Part shown: positions 58,238 through 64,000 of the stretch, piece by piece | Layout: every line of letters begins with the position of its first letter | Position numbering within the stretch: position 1 is the first letter of the stretch | Source: Glycomyces niveus | Lineage (GTDB): Bacteria; Actinomycetota; Actinomycetes; Mycobacteriales; Micromonosporaceae | DNA: 64,000 nt | Direction of reading: 5' to 3' | Assembly: GCF_017592475.1 (NCBI RefSeq) | Contig: NZ_JAGFNP010000001.1 | Span: 549,982 to 613,981, forward strand | Notes under the pieces: model-generated | Databases searched by the model: none | What the model was told of the DNA's origin: nothing | The model's input: only the letters and a program-made list of their open reading frames with translations | Program-made: the position numbers and the translations under genes

Positions 58238-59656
58238 GTGCCCATCGCCAAGCGCGGAGCCGCTTCTCGGCCGCGAACACGGGTCAGTCTGCTCGCCGCC
58301 GGTGCCCTGCTCCTCTCGCTCCTATTCGCTCCGCACCCGGCGGCAGCTGCCGATGCCTTGAGCACGGTGCTGATCGATGAGCGCTTCGGCACCCAGACCG
58401 TGCCTGCGAACTTCGGCTTTCCGACCGGGGCCAGCGTCGGCGGCGGCGTCTTGAGAGTCACGGAGAACATGCGCAACTACACCACGTCGGTCAGCCGGTT
58501 CGACCCGTCGATCATGAGCGAGAAGACACTTGACCTGCGCTTCGACTGGAAGACCTCGATCGCCTCCGACGGGATGAAGACCGGCCTTGAGTTTCGCGAC
58601 GACGCGGGACGCCTCGTCTTCGCGATCGCGGCGACCGGTTCGCAACTCCGTTACGGCCTCACCGGTCCCGACTCGAGTTCGGCCACAGCGCCCGACTCCC
58701 TCAATCCGACCTGGATCAAAACCGGCTTCGACCGCACCAAGTGGTACACCGTGGACCTGCACATGGACTTCACCCTCGGCCGGGTCCAGTACTCGATCGC
58801 CACCAAAGAGGCGTCGCCGCGGGTGATGGCCTCCGGTACCGGGGCCATCACGGGCGAGCGCCTGGCGAAGTTCGTGGCCTGCAACTATTACGGGACCGGG
58901 GTGCAGTCGATCGACAACTTCCGGCTCGCGCGGCCGGACCACGCCGCCGAAGGGGCTTTGGCCGGAACGTCGGTCTATGCCTTCGGCGACAGCATCGTAT
59001 ACGGCCACAGCTATTCGCGTGGGTTCGTGAACCTGGTGGCCGAACGCGAAGGCATGGCGCTGACCAAGTACGCGGTGAACGGTGCGACCGTGGGGCCGGT
59101 TTCGGGTCCCTCCTCCGGAAAGATCCTCACCCAGGTCCGGTCGGCAAGCTCGCAGGCCCCTGACGTCGTCGTCTTCGACGGCGGCACGAACGACGCGCTC
59201 ACGCTCCATGAACTGGACGGTTACGAGATCGGCGCCGTCGGCGGCTCGTACGACCCCGGCAGCTTCGACACCGGCACCTTCGCCGGATCGTTCGAGGCGA
59301 CCATCCACGCGATAAAGCAGAAGTGGCCGACCGCCAGCCTGGTTTACGTTCCCGTCCACAAGTTGGGTTCGCGCGACTGGGGCACCCAGCTCGCCCTGCG
59401 GGCGGTGACATTGGAGGCCGCTGAGAAGTGGGGTGTGGCCGTAGCCGACGTCTTCGCCGACGCGTCACTCGACACCCGCATCGAAAGCCACCGTGTCGCG
59501 TACACGTTCGACGGTCTTGTCGGCGGCTTCCCGGGCACTGGTGGCACGGGCACGCATCCGAACATCGCCGGCATGACCGAGTTCTACGTTCCTGTGCTCA
59601 CCGCGCGACTGGCCGATCTCGCCCGGGCTGCGACGGAACGGAACTCGGGGACCTGA
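58238..59656 (+). CDS. Secreted SGNH/GDSL hydrolase with N-terminal beta-sandwich domain
   Basis: The 472-residue product has a signal peptide (about 1-40, ending PAAAADA) and an N-terminal beta-sandwich domain (about 45-235, LamG/CBM-like). The SGNH hydrolase domain has the nucleophile Ser252 in YAFGDSIVYGHS, GGTND with Asn318, and His440 in GTHPN. The aspartate that usually precedes the last His is replaced by Thr. Such enzymes remove acetyl or feruloyl groups from plant polysaccharides. GTG at 58238 follows AAGGGAG. It shares its operator with the GH16 gene. Confidence 0.88.
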   Translation: MPIAKRGAASRPRTRVSLLAAGALLLSLLFAPHPAAAADALSTVLIDERFGTQTVPANFGFPTGASVGGGVLRVTENMRNYTTSVSRFDPSIMSEKTLDLRFDWKTSIASDGMKTGLEFRDDAGRLVFAIAATGSQLRYGLTGPDSSSATAPDSLNPTWIKTGFDRTKWYTVDLHMDFTLGRVQYSIATKEASPRVMASGTGAITGERLAKFVACNYYGTGVQSIDNFRLARPDHAAEGALAGTSVYAFGDSIVYGHSYSRGFVNLVAEREGMALTKYAVNGATVGPVSGPSSGKILTQVRSASSQAPDVVVFDGGTNDALTLHELDGYEIGAVGGSYDPGSFDTGTFAGSFEATIHAIKQKWPTASLVYVPVHKLGSRDWGTQLALRAVTLEAAEKWGVAVADVFADASLDTRIESHRVAYTFDGLVGGFPGTGGTGTHPNIAGMTEFYVPVLTARLADLARAATERNSGT

Positions 59657-59670
59657 GTGTGCCCGGGCTG

Positions 59671-60684
59671 TCAGCGGCACGTCGTCGGGCCGGTCGATTC
59701 GCGCCAGATCACGTGCTGCAGAGGACGCGGGGCGGGCTCGAGTTCGCGACCGGAGATTGCTTTGACCAGGCTCAGCATGGCGTTGCGGCCCAGGCCCTCC
59801 AGGTTGAGCTCGACGCTGGTCAGGCCCGGCGGCAGGTACTGGCATGCCTCGTTGTTGTCCCAACCGGTGACGCTGACGTCGCCCGGAACGTCCAGGCCGC
59901 GCTCGACCAGGGCGCGGATCGCCCCCGAGGCCACGATGTCGTTGGCCGCGACGATGGCGGTGGGCATCTGCTCGTCCGACAGCGAGTGCACCGCGTCGTA
60001 TCCCGACTTGCCCGACCAGTCGCCGTCGACGACACCGGCGGACTCCAGGCCCAGTCGCTCGACCGTCTCGAGGTAGGCGGCCTTCCTGGCCCGCGCCGAG
60101 GCGAACTGCAGGTTCCCCGCCACATGGAAGAACCGGCGGTGTCCGAACTCGACCAGGCCCTCCATGATGGCGACCAGCGGTGAGGCGTCGGCGAGTTCGC
60201 CGATGCCGCGCATCTGGTCGTCGAAGTCGGCCGCGACGACGATCGTCCCTCCTTGCGGCAGTTGGTCTCCGGCCCGGGGGGAGATCGGGGCCAGTGCCAG
60301 AACGCCCTCGACCTGCCCGGTCCCGACGATCTCGAGCATCCGCTCGGTCCTGGTCTCGACGTCGCCGATGACGCTGACGGCTTCGACGGAGAAGCCGGCT
60401 TCGTGGGCGGCCTCAGTGGCGCCGTGGAGCATCCGGGCGGGGTTGTAGAACATCGTCGGGAGCAGGACCGCCAGGCGACCGGTCCGGCGGGTCCTCATCG
60501 ACCTGGCGACCAGGTTCGGGCGGTAGTTCAGCTCGCTGACGGCCGCGTCGATGCGCGAGAGCGTGTCCGGTTTCAGGCCGTTCCTGGAGCGCAGGTAGCG
60601 GGAGACGGTCTGGTGGGAGACGCCGGCCAGGCGCGCGACCTCCTTGATCGTCGGCCGCCTCGGTTCGGTGGAGCGCTCGGTCAT
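59671..60684 (-). CDS. LacI-family regulator of the adjacent sugar ABC operon
   Basis: The 337-residue product has a helix-turn-helix PTIKEVARLAGVSHQTVSRYLRSRNGLKPDT and a sensor domain with IVAANDIVASGAIRALVERGLDVPGDVSVTGWDNNEACQYLPPGLTSVELNLEGLG. It is divergent from the permease genes, with operators GTGATCGTTCAC and GTGAACGATCAC between them; it is the natural repressor for both. ATG at 60684 is preceded by GAGAGGAA. Its 3' end lies 14 nt from the convergent SGNH gene. Confidence 0.93.
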   Translation of the reverse strand: MTERSTEPRRPTIKEVARLAGVSHQTVSRYLRSRNGLKPDTLSRIDAAVSELNYRPNLVARSMRTRRTGRLAVLLPTMFYNPARMLHGATEAAHEAGFSVEAVSVIGDVETRTERMLEIVGTGQVEGVLALAPISPRAGDQLPQGGTIVVAADFDDQMRGIGELADASPLVAIMEGLVEFGHRRFFHVAGNLQFASARARKAAYLETVERLGLESAGVVDGDWSGKSGYDAVHSLSDEQMPTAIVAANDIVASGAIRALVERGLDVPGDVSVTGWDNNEACQYLPPGLTSVELNLEGLGRNAMLSLVKAISGRELEPAPRPLQHVIWRESTGPTTCR

Positions 60685-60720
60685 CCGTTCGGGTTCCTCT
60701 CACTGATGCCGATGTTCATC

Positions 60721-60749
60721 TTGACACAAGGGTGATCGTTCACTATCTT
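60721..60749 (+). promoter_or_regulatory. ABC operon promoter with operator 1 in the spacer
   Basis: TTGACA (60721-60726) and TATCTT (60744-60749) are 17 nt apart. The spacer holds GTGATCGTTCAC (60732-60743), the inverse complement of the core of operator 2. Confidence 0.75.
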
Positions 60750-60763
60750 AGGCTCAACCGCAA

Positions 60764-60781
60764 ATAGTGAACGATCACTAT
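60764..60781. promoter_or_regulatory. Operator 2 of the sugar ABC operon
   Basis: ATAGTGAACGATCACTAT has perfect 7-bp arms (ATAGTGA/TCACTAT) around ACGA. It lies 20 to 40 nt downstream of operator 1, so two LacI dimers could bind side by side or loop. Confidence 0.75.
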
Positions 60782-60803
60782 TTCGAGACGCAAAGGAGCG
60801 CCG

Positions 60804-60866
60804 ATGCCGGTCCCCGATCCCGCCCGCAGCACGGGCACCGCGAGCCCGCCGGAGGCGGGTCAATGA
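60804..60866 (+). CDS. 20-codon leader ORF coupled to the first permease gene
   Basis: ATG at 60804 is preceded by AAAGGAG at good spacing, and the frame encodes MPVPDPARSTGTASPPEAGQ. Its TGA at 60864-60866 overlaps the permease ATG (ATGA), so ribosomes finishing this peptide could restart on the permease. The permease also has its own GGAGGC site. It may be a translated leader rather than a functional peptide. Confidence 0.5.
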   Translation: MPVPDPARSTGTASPPEAGQ

Positions 60867-61783
60867 GCGCCACCGCCGAACTGCGCAATCTGGGCGGTCG
60901 CGGCTCGACCGCCAAGCGGCAGAACAAGGCGGCGTTCTGGTTCCTGCTGCCGTGGTTCCTGGGCCTGTTCGCGATCACGCTCGGCCCCATGGCCGCCTCG
61001 CTCGCGCTGAGTTTCACCGACTACAACCTGCTGCAGCCCGCGGAGTTCAACGGGCTGGAGAACTTCACCCGGATGCTCGGCGACGAGCGCCTGCACCAGT
61101 CCCTCGGCGTCACGTTCACCTACGTCCTCGTGTCCGTCCCGGTCCAGCTGGGGCTCGCGCTGGGCCTGGCCATCCTGCTGGACCGCGGCGTGCGGGGCCT
61201 GGCGTTCTACCGCTCGATGTTCTACCTGCCCTCGCTGCTGGGCGCCAGCGTCGCGATCGCGGTCCTGTGGCGCATGGTGTTCGGCGCTGACGGCCTGTTC
61301 AACGACGGCCTCGCACTCTTCGGAATCGAGGGGCGCGGCTGGATCTCCGAACCCGAGACCGCCCTGGGCACGCTGATCACCCTGAACGTGTGGACGTTCG
61401 GCTCGCCGATGGTGATCTTCCTGGCCGGCCTGCGGCAGATCCCGCGCATGTACTACGAGGCGGCCTCGGTCGACGGCGCGAGCCGCTGGCGCCAGTTCGC
61501 GTCGGTGACGCTGCCGCTCCTGACGCCGATCATCTTCTTCAACCTGGTCCTGCAGATCATCCACGCGTTCCAGTCGTTCACGCAGGCGTTCATCGTCTCC
61601 GGGGGCACCGGCGGCCCGGCCGACTCGACCCTGTTCTACACGCTGTACCTGTACCAGCGCGGGTTCGGGAACTTCGACATGGGCTACGCCTCGGCCCTGG
61701 CCTGGCTGCTGCTGCTCATCGTCGGCGCGTTCACCGCCATCAACTTCTGGGCTTCGAAGTATTGGGTCTTCTACAATGACTGA
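60863..61783 (+). CDS. Sugar ABC transporter permease 1 (MalF/UgpA type)
   Basis: The 306-residue product is a carbohydrate-import permease with six membrane helices. A first helix FWFLLPWFLGLFAITLGPM is present, as is the cytoplasmic EAA loop YYEAASVDGASRWRQFASVTLPLLTPIIFFNLVLQI (about 205-240), which docks to the ABC ATPase. ATG at 60863 has GGAGGC upstream; a longer frame begins at 60767 inside operator 2 and is rejected. It overlaps the second permease gene by 8 nt. No ATPase gene is present in the operon as far as visible. Confidence 0.95.
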   Translation: MSATAELRNLGGRGSTAKRQNKAAFWFLLPWFLGLFAITLGPMAASLALSFTDYNLLQPAEFNGLENFTRMLGDERLHQSLGVTFTYVLVSVPVQLGLALGLAILLDRGVRGLAFYRSMFYLPSLLGASVAIAVLWRMVFGADGLFNDGLALFGIEGRGWISEPETALGTLITLNVWTFGSPMVIFLAGLRQIPRMYYEAASVDGASRWRQFASVTLPLLTPIIFFNLVLQIIHAFQSFTQAFIVSGGTGGPADSTLFYTLYLYQRGFGNFDMGYASALAWLLLLIVGAFTAINFWASKYWVFYND

Positions 61784-62687
61784 CACCTTCGCCAAGACTG
61801 CCCCCGAGGCCACGCAGCCCGGACCGAATCCGGCCCCGACGCGACGGTCCCGGAGCGGCTTCCAACCGGTCCGCTCGATCATGAAGCACGCCTTGCTCAT
61901 CCTATGCGTGCTGGTGATGCTCTATCCGGTGCTGTGGATGGTCGTCAGCTCGCTGCGGCCCAATGACGTCATCTTCCGGGACCCCAGCCTGCTGCTGAAC
62001 GACCTCGAGACCGGGAACTACGCGGAGGGCTGGAACGCCTTCGCCGATCCGTTCAGCGTCTACCTGGTCAACTCCTCCATCGTGGTCCTGGGTGCGATCG
62101 TGGGCAACCTGGTCTCGTGCTCGATGGCGGCGTACGCCTTCGCCCGCCTGGAGTTCACCGCCAAGCGGTGGTGGTTCGCGATCATGCTGCTGACGATCAT
62201 GCTGCCGATCCACGTCATCATCGTCCCGCAGTACGTGCTGTTCGCCCAGCTCGGTTGGGTCAACACCTTCCTGCCGCTCATCGTGCCGAAACTCCTGGCC
62301 ACCGACGCGTTCTTCGTCTTCCTCATGGTCCAGTTCATCCGCGGCGTCCCCATCGAACTCGACGAGGCCGCCCGCATCGACGGCGCCGGCCATCCGCGGA
62401 TCTTCGCCCAGATCATCCTGCCGCTCATGGTCCCCGCGCTCGCCACCACTGCGATCTTCACCTTCATCTGGACCTGGAACGACTTCTTCTCCCAGCTGAT
62501 CTACCTGACCGACCCGGACATCTACACCGTCCCGCTGGCGCTGCGCGCCTTCGTCGACGCCCAGTCCGGCACGAACTGGGGCGCTGCGCTCGCCATGAGC
62601 GTGGTCTCACTCGTCCCGATCTTCCTGGTGTTCCTGTTCGGGCAGCGATTCCTGCTCAGGGGCATCGCCACCACCGGCGGCAAGTGA
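61776..62687 (+). CDS. Sugar ABC transporter permease 2 (MalG/UgpE type)
   Basis: The 303-residue product has a 30-residue polar start and then six membrane helices beginning HALLILCVLVMLYPVLWMVVSSLRP. The EAA loop DEAARIDGAGHPRIFAQIILPLMVPALATTAIF lies at about 192-224. It pairs with permease 1 in the membrane. Its start lies inside the end of the first permease gene. The end RGIATTGGK is typical of this subgroup. Confidence 0.95.
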   Translation: MTDTFAKTAPEATQPGPNPAPTRRSRSGFQPVRSIMKHALLILCVLVMLYPVLWMVVSSLRPNDVIFRDPSLLLNDLETGNYAEGWNAFADPFSVYLVNSSIVVLGAIVGNLVSCSMAAYAFARLEFTAKRWWFAIMLLTIMLPIHVIIVPQYVLFAQLGWVNTFLPLIVPKLLATDAFFVFLMVQFIRGVPIELDEAARIDGAGHPRIFAQIILPLMVPALATTAIFTFIWTWNDFFSQLIYLTDPDIYTVPLALRAFVDAQSGTNWGAALAMSVVSLVPIFLVFLFGQRFLLRGIATTGGK

Positions 62688-62732
62688 ACCGCCGCAACCC
62701 TTCACCGCAACCCTTCACAAAGGAGCAATCCC

Positions 62733-64000
62733 ATGCAACGCAGACTCATCTTCAAGGGACTCGGCGCCTCCGCCGTGGCCCTGCCCGGCCTGGCCGCCTG
62801 CGGCACCGGCGGTGGCGGCGACGTTGAACTGAGCGACGAGCCGGTCACGATCCGCATGACCTGGTGGGGCGCGGACACCCGCGCCGAACTGACCGACCAG
62901 GCCATCGCCGCGTTCCAGAAGGAGCACCCGAACATCACCGTCAAGGGCGAGTTCAAGGACTGGGCCGGGTACTGGGACGCCCTCGCGACCACCACCGCCG
63001 CGAACGACTCGCCCGACGTGATCCAGATGGACGAGCTCTACCTGGCCTCCTACGGCGACCGGGGCACCCTGCTCGACCTGGCCGACACGAGCGACTTCCT
63101 CGACACCTCGGGGTTCGAGGCGGCGACCCTCGAGACCGGGCAGATCGACGGCGCGCAGTACGCGATCCCGATCGGCGCGGGCATGCTCGCGAGCGTCGTC
63201 AATGCCGACCTCTTCGCCCAGTACGGCGTCGAACTGCCCGACGACACCACCTGGACCTGGGACGACTACGCCGCGATCGCCAACGAACTCACCGAGAAGA
63301 GCGGCGGGGCCATCAACGGCTCCGGCCTCACCGGCGGCACCGACGCGGGCAGCATCCGCTACTGGGCGCGACTGCACGGCAACGAGCTCTACGGCGAGAA
63401 CGGCGACGTCACCCTCGACCCGGCGGTCCTGGCTTCGTTGTGGGAGTACAACCTGGGCCTGGCCGAGAGCGGCGGGATCGAGAGCGCCGCCCAATCCGTT
63501 GAGAGCCAGAGCGCCGGCATCGAAGGCGGCAGCCTCGCCACCGGCAAGATCGCCATGGGCTTCGGCTACAACACGCAGATCACGCCGCTGCTCGCCGCCA
63601 GCGGCGCCGACCTCAGACTGCTCCAGCTGCCCGGCAACGCCGAGGCCGCCGCGAACTTCATCAAGCCCTCGATGTACTGGGCGGTCTCCTCCCAGAGCGA
63701 GCACCCGGCCGAGGCCGCGACCCTCATCGACTTCCTCGTCAACCACGAGGCCGCCGCCGACATCCTCGGGACCGAGCGCGGGATTCCCGCCAACCCGGCC
63801 ATGCGCGAGCACGTCGCGGCCGACCTCGACGAGGGCGGGCGGCTGGCCGTGGACTACATCGAGTCGGCCGCCGCAGGGCCCGCCGTGGTGGTCACCCCGC
63901 CCGGTGGCAGCGGCTTCGACCCGATGATCCAGCGCTACACCCAAGAGGTCATGTTCGGCGAGCGCACGCCGCAGGAAGCGGCCGAAGCCTTCATCGACGA
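62733..64000 (+). CDS. Sugar ABC transporter solute-binding lipoprotein, cut by the window end
   Basis: At least 422 codons are present; no stop occurs before the window ends. The product has a short signal with lipobox LAAC (Cys23). A family 1 extracellular sugar-binding fold follows: IRMTWWGADTRAELTDQAIAAFQKEHPNITV, SPDVIQMDELYLASYGDRG, AQYAIPIGAGMLASVVNADLF and TWTWDDYAAIANEL. It would deliver an oligosaccharide or sugar to the two permeases. ATG at 62733 follows AAGGAG. The GH5, GH16 and SGNH enzymes nearby may supply its ligand. Confidence 0.95.
   Translation, partial: MQRRLIFKGLGASAVALPGLAACGTGGGGDVELSDEPVTIRMTWWGADTRAELTDQAIAAFQKEHPNITVKGEFKDWAGYWDALATTTAANDSPDVIQMDELYLASYGDRGTLLDLADTSDFLDTSGFEAATLETGQIDGAQYAIPIGAGMLASVVNADLFAQYGVELPDDTTWTWDDYAAIANELTEKSGGAINGSGLTGGTDAGSIRYWARLHGNELYGENGDVTLDPAVLASLWEYNLGLAESGGIESAAQSVESQSAGIEGGSLATGKIAMGFGYNTQITPLLAASGADLRLLQLPGNAEAAANFIKPSMYWAVSSQSEHPAEAATLIDFLVNHEAAADILGTERGIPANPAMREHVAADLDEGGRLAVDYIESAAAGPAVVVTPPGGSGFDPMIQRYTQEVMFGERTPQEAAEAFID

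Noticed and set aside
60767..60862. Longer start of permease 1 at GTG 60767
   Set aside because: The codon lies inside operator 2, has no ribosome-binding site and adds an unrelated polar lead.

Overview
The window is a GC-rich chromosomal segment of an actinobacterium. The evidence is the strong G/C bias, frequent GTG and TTG starts, several probable leaderless transcripts (a TANNNT box 6 to 7 nt before the start codon), and a long block whose gene order matches the Mycobacterium tuberculosis Rv1689-Rv1713 region (tyrS, HAD phosphatase, tlyA, nadK, recN, steA, mctB, pyrG, NUDIX, parA-like, scpA, scpB, rluB, cmk, der). The mycobacterial gene order is recalled, not searched. A Glycomyces- or Micromonospora-like soil actinomycete is a reasonable guess; the sequence does not settle the genus.

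Layout. (1) 0-9 kb: an anchored duplicated-domain protein, uvrB, an ABM-domain protein, a terC gene behind what looks like a manganese (yybP-ykoY) riboswitch, an NlpC/P60-type protein that has lost its catalytic cysteine, bioB and an orphan solute-binding lipoprotein. (2) 9-15.5 kb: a sugar-catabolic unit with a LacI regulator divergent from a cytoplasmic GH3 glycosidase, a Gfo/Idh/MocA oxidoreductase, a DUF6807 protein and a cupin, with several palindromic operator candidates. (3) 15.6-17.6 kb: an RNase II/R-type nuclease that lacks the usual RNA-binding domains and instead carries two dsRNA-binding-like domains. (4) 17.6-50.8 kb: the conserved core block for tRNA charging, ribosome methylation, NAD and CTP supply, DNA repair, envelope assembly (SteA, MctB/SteB, MraY-like, MurJ, a glycosyltransferase), chromosome condensation (ScpA/ScpB), and Cmk and Der. 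It is interrupted by a secreted cholesterol oxidase, two SCP2-like proteins, two DUF805 proteins and an MFS exporter/TetR pair with a perfect 24-nt operator. (5) 50.8-52.4 kb: tRNA-Pro(GGG), a 25-nt copy of its 3' half and a decayed tyrosine integrase, the scar of an integrated element. (6) 52.6-64 kb: a polysaccharide-use island with secreted GH5 and GH16 enzymes carrying C-terminal carbohydrate-binding regions, a secreted SGNH hydrolase, three LacI regulators and a sugar ABC importer (two permeases and a binding protein cut by the window end).

How the parts fit. In the last island the GH16 and SGNH promoters share an almost identical 26-nt promoter/operator unit, which implies one LacI regulator acting on both. 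The ABC operon has its own pair of operators around its promoter and a 20-codon leader ORF coupled to the first permease. No ABC ATPase is encoded here, so a shared ATPase of the MsiK type is likely. The most unusual items are the RNB plus tandem dsRBD nuclease, the 161-nt imperfect inverted repeat between nadK and recN, the Arg/Gly/Asp-rich repeat protein after tyrS, and the NlpC/P60 pseudoenzyme.
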